Source of the DNA: Haemophilus haemolyticus_L
GTDB lineage: Bacteria > Pseudomonadota > Gammaproteobacteria > Enterobacterales > Pasteurellaceae
Assembly: GCF_003490595.1 (NCBI RefSeq)
Contig: NZ_QQGY01000007.1
Location: forward strand, 84,210-148,209
Direction: 5' to 3'
Length of the DNA: 64,000 nucleotides
Position numbers and translations under genes: made by a program. This document shows, in pieces, positions 1 through 7,858 of this stretch (its first letter is position 1; every line of letters starts with the position of its first letter). Under the pieces are notes generated by a model, which worked only from the letters and a program-made list of their open reading frames with translations, did no database searches and was not told the DNA's origin.

Positions 1-79
1 GATATTCCAAACGATGTAAACCATTAATTAAGATTTCCGCTACATCACGTTGCGCTACCGCGCCGACAATACCACACAT
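1..79 (-). CDS. glmS: Glucosamine-fructose-6-phosphate aminotransferase, N-terminal fragment
   Basis: Only the first 26 codons are inside the window; the gene runs off the left edge. The protein begins MCGIVGAVAQRDVAEILING, the N-terminal nucleophile (Cys after Met removal) segment of the class II glutamine amidotransferase domain of GlmS. GlmS makes glucosamine-6-phosphate from fructose-6-phosphate and glutamine, the entry step to UDP-GlcNAc for peptidoglycan and LOS. An AAGGAAAG ribosome site precedes the ATG. It lies just downstream of, and in line with, the DeoR-type regulator. Confidence 0.9.
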   Translation of the reverse strand, partial: MCGIVGAVAQRDVAEILINGLHRLEY

Positions 80-134
80 AAGCTTTCCTTATTGTTAATT
101 AAATAAAAAATACGTCTATTTTTTTAACCGCACT

Positions 135-908
135 TTATACGCAAATTACTTCTACGCCATGAGCCCAAATGGCTTGTTTATCTTGTTCTGATAATCCTGT
201 ATCAGTAATAAGCACATCAATTTGTTGCCAAGTTAATTCTAAATTTGGCATTTTCCGACCAATTTTCTGAGATTCCACCATCACAACAACTTCGCGAGAA
301 ACTTCCGCCATCACCTGGCTTAATCCTACAAGTTCATTAAAAGTCGTAGAACCTCGCGCTAAATCAATGCCATCGGCACCAATAAAAAGTTGGTCGAAAT
401 CGTAAGAACGTAGCACCTGTTCAGCTACTTTTCCTTGAAACGATTCCGAACGAGTATCCCAAGTTCCCCCAGTCATCAGTAACGTTGGCTCATTTTCTAA
501 TGCTCTCAATTCTGTTGCTACCGAAAGTGAGTTCGTCATGACCACTAAGCCTTGTTTTAAATTAAGTTGTTTAATCAAAGCCGCCGTAGTACTGCCGCTA
601 TCTACGATAATACGGTTATGATCACGAATACGTTCAGCGGCGGCTTTCGCTATGACAAACTTTCGTTTCGTAAGTTCATCATTTTCGTTTTCATCAATAA
701 TTTCTTTTGGCATTAAAATTGCGCCACCGTATTTGCGTAATAAAAAACCATTTGTTTCTAGCGCACTTAAGTCTTTACGAATAGTCACTTCAGATATATC
801 AAAAAGCTGCACTAGCTGTTCTACACTCACTTCACCTTGTTCTTGCAAAAGTTGCATAATTGTATGGCGACGTTGTTTAGTATTACGAGACTGGCTACTT
901 TTTTTCAT
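135..908 (-). CDS. DeoR/GlpR-family transcriptional regulator
   Basis: A 257-residue cytoplasmic repressor of the DeoR family. Residues about 15-65 form the winged HTH with the family signature (VSVEQLVQLFDISEVTIRKD), and residues about 85-245 form the DeoRC sugar-phosphate sensor domain (VDSGSTTAALI, MTGGTWD, IGADGIDL). Family members bind a phosphorylated sugar and control sugar or amino-sugar genes. It sits directly upstream of glmS on the same strand, 55 bp away, so control of glmS or amino-sugar metabolism is a reasonable inference. An AAGGA site 8 bases before the ATG supports this start. The exact ligand cannot be read from the sequence. Confidence 0.88.
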   Translation of the reverse strand: MKKSSQSRNTKQRRHTIMQLLQEQGEVSVEQLVQLFDISEVTIRKDLSALETNGFLLRKYGGAILMPKEIIDENENDELTKRKFVIAKAAAERIRDHNRIIVDSGSTTAALIKQLNLKQGLVVMTNSLSVATELRALENEPTLLMTGGTWDTRSESFQGKVAEQVLRSYDFDQLFIGADGIDLARGSTTFNELVGLSQVMAEVSREVVVMVESQKIGRKMPNLELTWQQIDVLITDTGLSEQDKQAIWAHGVEVICV

Positions 909-985
909 AAAGCTATCCTTAAATGCTATAAATTTCGGTTCGAAAGTTTATTTAAAGAATATTGTTTTGTAAAGTAAATTTTAGA

Positions 986-1016
986 TAACAAAAAACCCTG
1001 CTCATTGGCAGGGTTT
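986..1016 (-). terminator. Rho-independent terminator of the HU gene
   Basis: On the minus strand AACCCTGC-CAATGA-GCAGGGTT forms a hairpin followed by a T run. It lies 20 bp past the HU stop codon and ahead of the DeoR-type gene. Confidence 0.85.
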
Positions 1017-1035
1017 AAAATCATTCAAATATTAA

Positions 1036-1308
1036 TTATTTGATTGCATCTTTTAATGCTTTACCAGAAACAAACGCTGGTACTTTAGATGCTGCGATTT
1101 TAATTTCAGCACCAGTTTGTGGGTTACGACCAGTACGTGCAGCACGTGCATTTACTTTGAATGTACCGAAACCGATTAATTGTACAGGTTCACCTTTTTT
1201 GAGGCTTACAGTAATCGCGTCTAAAGTCGCTTCTAACGCAGCTTTAGCTTGTTTTTTGTTTAATTCTGCAGCGCTTGCAATTGCATCAATTAAATCTGTT
1301 TTGTTCAT
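1036..1308 (-). CDS. hup: DNA-binding protein HU
   Basis: A 90-residue histone-like protein of exact HU length. It begins MNKTDLIDAIASAAELNKKQ and contains the beta-arm motif GFGTFKVNARAARTGRNPQTG with the conserved Pro that intercalates into DNA at the arm tip. HU bends and compacts DNA as a dimer and acts in replication, recombination and regulation. The gene is transcribed alone between its own promoter region and a terminator. It is most like the HU-alpha type; H. influenzae has a single HU as far as I recall, so the symbol hup (or hupA) is used. Confidence 0.97.
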   Translation of the reverse strand: MNKTDLIDAIASAAELNKKQAKAALEATLDAITVSLKKGEPVQLIGFGTFKVNARAARTGRNPQTGAEIKIAASKVPAFVSGKALKDAIK

Positions 1309-1386
1309 AAATTTGTACCTTCTGTTAAATAAAAATTTGACTCTTCAAAATACGCCTGCGGGCTAACCACAAAAGCTGTGCAAAGG

Positions 1387-1445
1387 ATAATCTAACTTAC
1401 GATGAATTAAAAGCAAGATTTTTAAAATTTGTGACAAATCTCACG
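1387..1445 (-). promoter_or_regulatory. Putative hup promoter with CRP-like site
   Basis: On the plus strand TGTGA-CAAATC-TCACG (1430-1445) matches the CRP half-site layout TGTGA-N6-TCACA with one mismatch. Downstream on the minus strand are TTGCTT (1416-1411) and TAGATTAT (1394-1387) as a possible -35/-10. The site abuts the yjaG stop codon. Visual match only; no mapped start is known to me. Confidence 0.4.
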
Positions 1446-2036
1446 TTATTGATGAAATTCTATACCAATATTAGAGATTCCCTCGGCTCGAATCTCATTT
1501 TTTAAATCTAAAATTAATTCAATATCACGTTTTTCACATTCTTTAAGTAAACGATAAATCTGCCATTGCACATCGAGTTCCGCTTGAATATCTTCACTTT
1601 CTTTAAGTTCGCTGTCCGACCAATCTCGCCCCGTTTCCGTTTCCAATAAACTCGTTACCGTTCCTAAAGAAATTAAGCTCATTTCCACCGCTCTTTCTAA
1701 TGTTTCACCCGCGATAATAGCGTGTAGAATTTCAGCTAAAGCCTGGCAAGCATCTAACGCTGGCACAACACCAAAACTCTCGTAATCATTCACATCAGGA
1801 ATAATCGTTTCCAATTTCTCCAACTGATTTTCAAAGTTGATTTTGGCATCTTTAACCGTTAAATATTCCCACACCAAATTGAGAATATTTTGATACGTTT
1901 TAGCTTCAACGCTAAGCTCGTTCATTTGACAGAACAATTTAAAATTTGGTGCCATACGTTCGCATAAAGCAGCCATAAAAGTAAGATGTTGCCAACTTTC
2001 TAAGTTTTCTAAGCGTTTATGAATCGGATTTCGCAT
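1446..2036 (-). CDS. yjaG: YjaG family protein (DUF416)
   Basis: A 196-residue soluble protein beginning MRNPIHKRLENLESWQHLTF, matching the DUF416/YjaG family in length and in the run HLTFMAALCERMAPNF. The family is found beside HU genes in gammaproteobacteria, as here. Its biochemical role is not established. AAGGAAA six bases before the ATG supports the start. Mostly helical and acidic; no signal peptide or membrane segment seen. Confidence 0.85.
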   Translation of the reverse strand: MRNPIHKRLENLESWQHLTFMAALCERMAPNFKLFCQMNELSVEAKTYQNILNLVWEYLTVKDAKINFENQLEKLETIIPDVNDYESFGVVPALDACQALAEILHAIIAGETLERAVEMSLISLGTVTSLLETETGRDWSDSELKESEDIQAELDVQWQIYRLLKECEKRDIELILDLKNEIRAEGISNIGIEFHQ

Positions 2037-2071
2037 CTTATTTCCTTAATTCGTAAGGGTTGGAGTATTTA

Positions 2072-2866
2072 TTAATCGCATTTATGTTCCGCTTTACAGA
2101 GCTCAAGCGTCGCATGAATTAATTTGCGAGCGATAGTACCTGTTGGCGGTAATTCTGGCAAGGGTTGATCATAAGAAAACCACTGCGCATCATAAATTTC
2201 ACTTTCCTGCAAAGTAATTTCACCGCTCTCATAATCAGCCAGAAAACCGACCATTTGAGAATTCGGAAATGCCCAAGGTTGGCTACCAAAATAACGAATA
2301 TTTTTTATCAAAATCCCTGTTTCCTCAAAAACCTCTCTCCGCACAGCTTGTTCAAATGTTTCACCGACTTCTACAAAACCAGCAAGAGTGGTATACATTC
2401 CTCCATTCGGGTGATAATGACGTTTGTGATTAGCAAGCAATATTTCTTTGCCACGTCGAACCGCAACAATAATGGATGGGCAAATTACAGGATAAGTTCG
2501 ATACCCGCAGTGAGTACATTGCACGGCGAGCTCTTCTTGAATTTGTTGTGTTTTATGACCGCACTTTCCACAGAATTTATGAGTTTTTAGGAAATGATTA
2601 ATTTCCACGCCTCGGCTTAATACATGGAATTCATCCTCTGGCAGAGAAAGTAATTCACGCAAACTTACATATTCTCGTTCATCACTTTCTTGCTCAGCCA
2701 CAAGCCACAACGGATGATTTTTCCATTCACCGATTTGCATAGCCTGCAATCCTTCCATTCCAAGCGCTTTAGCCGTACCACAAGGCAACTCATTATTCAG
2801 CAAATAAAGGTTCGAACCTTGAGTAAACAACCAATAACCAAAATCATCCGGATTAAGTGTTTTCAT
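2072..2866 (-). CDS. nudC: NAD(+)/NADH pyrophosphatase NudC
   Basis: A 264-residue Nudix hydrolase that splits NAD(H) into NMN(H) and AMP and in E. coli also removes NAD caps from RNA 5' ends. A zinc ribbon with four cysteines (CGKCGH and CTHCGY, residues about 98-121) is followed by the Nudix box GFVEVGETFEQAVRREVFEE and the NudC-type SQPWAFPNSQMVGF tail motif. GGAG before the ATG supports the start. It forms a likely unit with yjaG downstream (35 bp apart). Confidence 0.96.
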   Translation of the reverse strand: MKTLNPDDFGYWLFTQGSNLYLLNNELPCGTAKALGMEGLQAMQIGEWKNHPLWLVAEQESDEREYVSLRELLSLPEDEFHVLSRGVEINHFLKTHKFCGKCGHKTQQIQEELAVQCTHCGYRTYPVICPSIIVAVRRGKEILLANHKRHYHPNGGMYTTLAGFVEVGETFEQAVRREVFEETGILIKNIRYFGSQPWAFPNSQMVGFLADYESGEITLQESEIYDAQWFSYDQPLPELPPTGTIARKLIHATLELCKAEHKCD

Positions 2867-2882
2867 TTTTTACTCCATAAAA

Positions 2883-2910
2883 ATAACCGCACTTTCAAAA
2901 GTGCGGTTAT
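2883..2910 (-). terminator. Inverted uptake-sequence pair acting as terminator
   Basis: ATAACCGCAC and GTGCGGTTAT are perfect inverted arms built from two opposed uptake cores (ACCGCACTT/AAGTGCGGT), with a T-rich run on the minus strand. It lies just past nfuA. Paired uptake sequences commonly serve as terminators in Pasteurellaceae. Confidence 0.75.
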
Positions 2911-2934
2911 TATAAATCTTCTTTTTACCACTCA

Positions 2935-3531
2935 CTAATAATAAGAGTGCTCTCCACGCTGATGTTCGGTTACGTCTTTTGCACCTTTTAATTCATTCGG
3001 GAATAGGCTAACGAGTTGTTTTTCTACGCCATCTTTTAATGTAACGTCCACCATTGAACAACCGTTACAACCACCACCGAATTGTAAAATTGCGTAACCA
3101 TCTTCAGTAATTTCAATTAAGGTTATGCGTCCACCATGACTTGCAAGCTGTGGATTAATTTGAGTTTGAATCACATATTCAACACGTTCAATTAATGGCG
3201 CATCATCAGCCACCTTACGCATTTTGGCATTTGGCGCTTTTAAGGTAAGCTGCGCACCAAGTTCTTCGGTAACATAATCAATTTCTGCTTCTTCTAAGAA
3301 AGGTAGGCTGACCTCATCAATAAATGCAGAAAAAGTGTCGTATTTCATTTCAACATCACTTTCTTCCACGGCATTAGGTGGGCAATAAGATACGCCACAT
3401 TCCGCGTTAGGTGTGCCTGGATTAACCACGAAAATACGAATATTCGTTCCTTCTTCTTGCGTGTCTAAAAGTTTTCTAAAATGCGCTTGTGCGGCATCAG
3501 AAATAGCGATTTGCTGGGTTGCTTGTTCCAT
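2935..3531 (-). CDS. nfuA: Fe-S biogenesis protein NfuA
   Basis: A 198-residue Fe-S cluster carrier. The N-terminal half is a degenerate A-type domain and the C-terminal half is a Nfu domain with the cluster-binding CNGCSMVDVTLKDGVEKQL (CxxC). The start chosen is the ATG at 3531 (MEQATQQIAISD), which gives the family length; an upstream in-frame ATG would add 17 residues unlike the family. It lies downstream of comF on the same strand with a 77-bp gap. Confidence 0.95.
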   Translation of the reverse strand: MEQATQQIAISDAAQAHFRKLLDTQEEGTNIRIFVVNPGTPNAECGVSYCPPNAVEESDVEMKYDTFSAFIDEVSLPFLEEAEIDYVTEELGAQLTLKAPNAKMRKVADDAPLIERVEYVIQTQINPQLASHGGRITLIEITEDGYAILQFGGGCNGCSMVDVTLKDGVEKQLVSLFPNELKGAKDVTEHQRGEHSYY

Positions 3532-3608
3532 AATATTATGTCCTAAATACTTGAGAGAAAGTATCGGGAATAATACGCTCATCGCGCTTTTTTTTCCAGT
3601 GCTTTATA

Positions 3609-4295
3609 TTAAGCCCGCGCCAGCCCCCACACTTGGATCTCCTCTACACCTAATTTTCGCAACAATTTTGATATTTCATTGAGTGTAGAACCAGTAGTAA
3701 TCACATCATCCACCAATGCTACGCGACGATAAGGAAATTCATTTTTCGAAACAGCAAGAGAAAAGGCATTTTTTAAATTCTGACGACGATCTTTTGCACT
3801 CAAACCACGTTGAGTATGGGTATGTCTCACGCGCTTTACGATATTGTTCAAATTAGGAATATCTAGCCAACGACTTAATTGCCGAGATAATAAATCAGCC
3901 TGATTATAACCTCGTCGCCATTGGCGAAAATGATATAAAGGCACTGGAATGATTGCTTCTGGTAATTTAAGTTGATGCGTTCGTTTAGCATCACGCACCG
4001 CAAGATATAAAAGTCGAGCCAAAGTGCGGTCAATCCAAAATTGATTTTGAAATTTAAAACGGTGAATCAATACAGTAAGCGGTTCAATATAATGCCCAAT
4101 AATGACTATCTTATCCCAGCTAGGTTCTTGTTTAAGGCAATTACCACAATGCTGCGCATAATATTGCAATTCCGCACCACAATGACCGCAATAAGGAAAA
4201 GATTTAATTTGTTTTTGGCAACGTGAACATAGCCCATTTTTTGCGATATGAAGATTGCCACGGCAGTGGATACAGCGAAAATTAAAAAAATTCAT
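3609..4295 (-). CDS. comF: Competence protein ComF (phosphoribosyltransferase-like)
   Basis: A 228-residue cytoplasmic protein required for handling incoming single-stranded DNA during transformation. The N-terminus carries a zinc ribbon (C9, C12 ... CGHCGAEL ... CGNC), and the C-terminal half is a type I PRTase fold with VALVDDVITTGSTLNEISKL, the PRPP-binding loop. AAGGAT before the ATG supports the start. It is normally the last gene of the comA-F operon, but here it is separated from comE by a transposase gene and about 320 bp of hairpin-rich repeat, which could alter its expression. Confidence 0.95.
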   Translation of the reverse strand: MNFFNFRCIHCRGNLHIAKNGLCSRCQKQIKSFPYCGHCGAELQYYAQHCGNCLKQEPSWDKIVIIGHYIEPLTVLIHRFKFQNQFWIDRTLARLLYLAVRDAKRTHQLKLPEAIIPVPLYHFRQWRRGYNQADLLSRQLSRWLDIPNLNNIVKRVRHTHTQRGLSAKDRRQNLKNAFSLAVSKNEFPYRRVALVDDVITTGSTLNEISKLLRKLGVEEIQVWGLARA

Positions 4296-4335
4296 TTGAT
4301 CCTTATTAGTGATTACTGCAACTTAGGGTAGTAGT

Positions 4336-4594
4336 AACCTAGGGTAGGTTTACCCTAGGCTAATCATAATGCTACCCCGTTGGGGTAGGTATAGGTGTTC
4401 CCCAAAGGGGAACTATGATTACCATCACTAACCGTGGGTATACTTACTCACGGTTTACAAACCTAGGGTAGGTGTACCCTAGGCTAATCATAATGCTACC
4501 CCGTTGGGGTAGGTATAGGTGTTCCCCAAAGGGGAACTACGATTACTATCACTAACCGTGGGTATACTTACCCACGGATTACAAACCTAGGGGG
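4336..4594. repeat. Two 124-bp tandem units of nested palindromes (REP/BIME-like)
   Basis: The CCTAGGG motif recurs at 4338, 4462 and 4586, an exact 124-bp period; the third copy is cut short. Each unit holds four hairpins. They are CCTAGGGTA..TACCCTAGG; TACCCC-GTT-GGGGTA; GTTCCCC-AAA-GGGGAAC; and CCGTGGGTA-TACT-TACCCACGG (one mismatch in unit 1). An outer stem TAATCATA/TATGATTA encloses the two middle hairpins. Unit 2 differs by a few bases, one of which turns the outer stem pair into G-T. It lies directly 3' of the IS200-like transposase and before comF, the arrangement expected of a REP-type array served by a RAYT. Confidence 0.9.
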
Positions 4595-4618
4595 AAAAAT
4601 AAGCATTCCCAAAAACCA

Positions 4619-5074
4619 CTAAACATTTCTTTCAAACCATTCTACGTTAAAATCAATTCCTTCACGTTGAAATAGGCTCTTCATTTCATCATTGAAATGG
4701 GTTTCTTTGTGATGCTGTTTTTGATTCTTAATGTAATTAATAAGTTGATGTTTATCCCTGTCGCTATAAGTTAATGCGCAATATCCTACTGACCAAGCCG
4801 TAAATTCTGGAAATAATGATTTATTTTCATCTAAAAAACGGTGTGTCGACTTTTTTAATTTACGAACAAATTCAGCCACTGAAATCGTTTGGTGTAATTC
4901 AACAAATAAATGTAGATGATCTGGCATACCATTAATTCGATGAAGTATAGAATGGTGCGCTTTAACAAATCCCCAAATGTAATCATAGAGAATTTTCTCA
5001 TTTTCTTCATTAATGGCATAAACACTGCCTTTTGTCCTAAAAACAATGTGATAAAACAAACGGCAGTAACTCAT
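4619..5074 (-). CDS. REP-associated tyrosine (Y1, IS200-like) transposase
   Basis: A 151-residue HUH-superfamily transposase. The metal-binding HUH motif is HLH at residues 53-55 (PDHLHLFVEL), and the catalytic Tyr is Y114 in LINYIKNQKQHH, typical of IS200/RAYT proteins. It is full length with no frame damage. The ATG overlaps the comE stop (ATGA, 4 bp), so it can be translated by coupling from the competence mRNA. No second transposon gene is present. The hairpin array immediately downstream suggests a RAYT acting on REP-like elements rather than a free IS200. Function here is inference. Confidence 0.88.
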   Translation of the reverse strand: MSYCRLFYHIVFRTKGSVYAINEENEKILYDYIWGFVKAHHSILHRINGMPDHLHLFVELHQTISVAEFVRKLKKSTHRFLDENKSLFPEFTAWSVGYCALTYSDRDKHQLINYIKNQKQHHKETHFNDEMKSLFQREGIDFNVEWFERNV

Positions 5075-6414
5075 TGTAACTTTTTACCCGCACTTTTTTG
5101 TTTCAACGCTTCTAACGTTTCTCCTGCTTTTAAAATATGCGGCGTCACGAAAATCACTAGCTCACGTTTTTGATGTCGTTCACTTTCTTTACTAAACAAT
5201 CGTTTAATGCCAGGTATATCGCCAAGTACTGGTACTTTATCTTCGCTTTTTGTGATCGTATCGTGGAACACGCCACCAAGTACAATAGTTTCCCCATCTT
5301 TGGCAAAAACCTGAGTATTAATTTCTTGCTTATCAATAGAAACCACTTCATTTTGTCCATAAGCGACTCGAGAACCTGGTGAGTTTTGGCTCACTAATAA
5401 ATCAAGCAAAATATTGTTATCTTTAGAAATATGTGGTGTGACTTCCAAACCAAGCACCGCCTCGCGAAATTCCACAGATTGTGTATCGTTACGAGTATTA
5501 CTCACAACATAAGGAATTTCTGTCCCCTGTTTAATGCTCGCACTTTTCTTATTCGTGGTTAGTAAGCGAGGGCTTGCGATAATTTCTACATTATTTTCAC
5601 GCTCTAACGCGCTCAATTCTAAATCGAGTAATCGCCCATTAATTTTCGCAACTTGTAATGCTATAGAGCCAGCAGGTGTCGTCGTTGTCGCAAAATTTAC
5701 GTTAAGATTATCCGCAATATTTTCAAAGCTATTGCCTGCAAGACTGCCCGCTACACGCGCAGCATTTTCCGTTGGATTAAAAATCCCCCACCGAACGCCA
5801 AGTTCTTTCAAACTTTCATCCGTAATTGTCACAATACGCGCTTCAATAGCGATCTGCTCAATAGGTTTATCCATTTCAGCAATCAGTTTTTTGATATTTT
5901 GCACAGAACGAGGCTCATCCTGAATAACCAGCAAATTACTACGATCATCAAAGGTAATGCTCCCAGCGGGTGAAAGCAAAGAGCCACTTCCTGTGGTTAA
6001 GGATTTCATTAATTCAGAGGCTTTAGCAAAATGGAGTTTTACCGTGTGATTCACTAAGTGCGGTTCATTTGTAGTAAGATTTCCTGCAATTTGACCTTTT
6101 CCTGATTGCCTACCGTTCAGATAATAAATACCGTCGTCTTTATTCAAAGTAAGGTGCTTACTTTTAGCGATTATTTGTAGCAAACGGGGCATATCAATAT
6201 TGTCTAATTTTAAAGAGATCTTGTTTTCCAATGTATCTCCAATCACTAAATTCACATCTTGTTGAAAAGCCAACTGCTCTAATGTTTGAGCTAAAGGTGC
6301 TTGCGATAAACGAATAAAAAAACGTTCGTTATCTGTTTTAGGATTAGCAAAAACGATTAATGGCAAACAAAAACACACTAGAAAATAACCGCACTTTAAA
6401 AAATATTTCTTCAT
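5071..6414 (-). CDS. comE: Competence secretin ComE (PilQ-like)
   Basis: A 447-residue outer-membrane secretin for type IV pilus extrusion and DNA uptake. It has a signal peptide (residues 1-23, ending VFA/NPK), an STN/AMIN-like N domain (QAPLAQTLEQLAFQQDVN), a secretin N1 domain (about 125-180) and the secretin channel domain ending in the signature VPVLGDIPGIKRLF. It is shorter than E. coli GspD and normal for Pasteurellaceae. It follows comD by 9 bp; its stop overlaps the transposase start. Confidence 0.96.
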   Translation of the reverse strand: MKKYFLKCGYFLVCFCLPLIVFANPKTDNERFFIRLSQAPLAQTLEQLAFQQDVNLVIGDTLENKISLKLDNIDMPRLLQIIAKSKHLTLNKDDGIYYLNGRQSGKGQIAGNLTTNEPHLVNHTVKLHFAKASELMKSLTTGSGSLLSPAGSITFDDRSNLLVIQDEPRSVQNIKKLIAEMDKPIEQIAIEARIVTITDESLKELGVRWGIFNPTENAARVAGSLAGNSFENIADNLNVNFATTTTPAGSIALQVAKINGRLLDLELSALERENNVEIIASPRLLTTNKKSASIKQGTEIPYVVSNTRNDTQSVEFREAVLGLEVTPHISKDNNILLDLLVSQNSPGSRVAYGQNEVVSIDKQEINTQVFAKDGETIVLGGVFHDTITKSEDKVPVLGDIPGIKRLFSKESERHQKRELVIFVTPHILKAGETLEALKQKSAGKKLQ

Positions 6415-6423
6415 AATCTTCCT

Positions 6424-6837
6424 TTAAAAACTTAATTTTTTCCATTCACTACTATCACATTGCTCCCCGAGCTTGCGCATAAATTGAACATTGTTTTGGT
6501 TGATTTTTTCTACAATATAGCCCTCTTGAGCCACATCAACGCCCTCTAAAACGCTGTAAACTTGCAAAGCCTGATCTTGCAATAAGGCAAACGCTTTATC
6601 TTTAGAAATCACTACGCCCACCAATTTTAAAGCGTTCAAAGGAATTTCAGCCGCTTGGCGATTTTCATCCGCTCCGCATAGATTATTAGGTACATCTGAG
6701 GAAATTATTTCTGTCTGTTCCATTACTGTTTGTGCATTATCAAACTGAGAACGGTTACGCTGTGTTTTATCGAAAGGATCCTGCCCCCAACTGCAATTTA
6801 TAAAAAGCAATGCAGTTAGGAAAAACCAATACTTCAT
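6424..6837 (-). CDS. comD: Competence protein ComD (PilP-like)
   Basis: A 137-residue exported protein of the pilus/DNA-uptake alignment complex. Signal peptide at residues 1-18 (MKYWFFLTALLFINCSWG), then a disordered stretch and a C-terminal beta domain (LNALKLVGVVISKDKAFALL) like PilP, which links the inner-membrane PilN/PilO complex to the secretin. It overlaps comC by 4 bp (ATGA), so translation is coupled. There is no clear lipobox although PilP homologues are often lipoproteins; the Cys at residue 15 lacks the +1 small-residue context. Confidence 0.92.
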   Translation of the reverse strand: MKYWFFLTALLFINCSWGQDPFDKTQRNRSQFDNAQTVMEQTEIISSDVPNNLCGADENRQAAEIPLNALKLVGVVISKDKAFALLQDQALQVYSVLEGVDVAQEGYIVEKINQNNVQFMRKLGEQCDSSEWKKLSF

Positions 6838-7355
6838 TTTGTCTCCTTCTCTAGCTGAAAAATAATCTCGGTTTGCAATGGGCTATCTTCGGGTTTCATA
6901 AATTGCAGCCGACTTACAGAAAGCTGTGACGTATTAGCTAAAAGTGCGGTTAAAAATGTCTTCGTTTTTTCAAAATGCCCAGTAAGCTGTAAGTGCAAAA
7001 TAGGCTGATGCCCCATTTCCCAACGTAAATGCTGAGATAAACCGTTACGCGCAGCTAAACGTTGAATTTGTTTATTCAACGGCATAATTTGTGCAGCCAG
7101 TTCTGGAGAAAGTTTTCGACTTTCCGATTGCTGCTGTAAAGAAGTTAAAATTTTCTGTTGATGTAATAATTCTGAACGCTTCACCGCTAACTCATCTTCA
7201 GTTTCATGGAGACGGGAGTTCCCCTCTATATAATCTAAAATGGGGCGAAAAATCACCGCACTTAATAACAATAAAAAAGTTAAACCGTGCACATAAAAAG
7301 ACTGACTTAGCCATTTGCCAAAAGGATTAAAAGGATCGTTAAAAAAGGCTTTCAC
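6834..7355 (-). CDS. comC: Competence protein ComC (PilO-like)
   Basis: A 173-residue bitopic inner-membrane protein with one TM helix near residues 20-40 (FYVHGLTFLLLLSAVIFRPI), a coiled coil (about 45-85) and a periplasmic ferredoxin-like domain, matching PilO. It pairs with ComB to form the alignment subcomplex. It overlaps comB by 4 bp and comD by 4 bp. Confidence 0.93.
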   Translation of the reverse strand: MKAFFNDPFNPFGKWLSQSFYVHGLTFLLLLSAVIFRPILDYIEGNSRLHETEDELAVKRSELLHQQKILTSLQQQSESRKLSPELAAQIMPLNKQIQRLAARNGLSQHLRWEMGHQPILHLQLTGHFEKTKTFLTALLANTSQLSVSRLQFMKPEDSPLQTEIIFQLEKETK

Positions 7356-7858
7356 TTTTCTTCTCCTTGTTCCATATCAAAGCGAAAATACAATGACTGT
7401 TGTTCAGGCTGAAACTGGCTTAATTTCACATTGGGAAAATGTTTTTTTAAAAATTGATGAATCTGTTCAAATTCTCTTTGATCTTGTGCGTTACCTTCTA
7501 AGCTCAAGTTATTCGCATCTTGTTTAAATTTATTCAGTTCTCCTTGTTGAAAAGGTAATTCACTTAGCTGTTGTAAACTCTTTTTTACTTGCTCGTTAGG
7601 AATCGATGTCAAAATTTCGCCAACCTGCACTGCACTACGCAACTGTTCAATTTTCTTGGCGGTTTTATAAAGTTGCTGATTAAGTTTTTCAAAAGATGTT
7701 TGCTGTGCCTGCAAATTTTGTTTCTGTTGTTCAATCAAATTACTAAAAACCAACATTAAATTAATAGCAAGCAAGATAAATAAAGCGATATAAAAAGCTA
7801 AACGACGTAAACGCTTTTGATGTTGATAAGTACGCCAAGGCAATAAATTCATCGACAT
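7352..7858 (-). CDS. comB: Competence protein ComB (PilN-like)
   Basis: A 168-residue inner-membrane protein beginning MSMNLLPWRTYQHQKRLRRL, with the NLLPWR motif that PilN homologues use to bind PilM (ComA). TM helix about 22-42, then a coiled coil and a periplasmic domain. The start codon directly follows the comA stop. Confidence 0.94.
   Translation of the reverse strand: MSMNLLPWRTYQHQKRLRRLAFYIALFILLAINLMLVFSNLIEQQKQNLQAQQTSFEKLNQQLYKTAKKIEQLRSAVQVGEILTSIPNEQVKKSLQQLSELPFQQGELNKFKQDANNLSLEGNAQDQREFEQIHQFLKKHFPNVKLSQFQPEQQSLYFRFDMEQGEEK

Noticed and set aside
4316..4610. CRISPR array in the comE-comF gap
   Set aside because: Repeats are 124-bp tandem palindromic units with no spacers of uniform size and no cas genes nearby.
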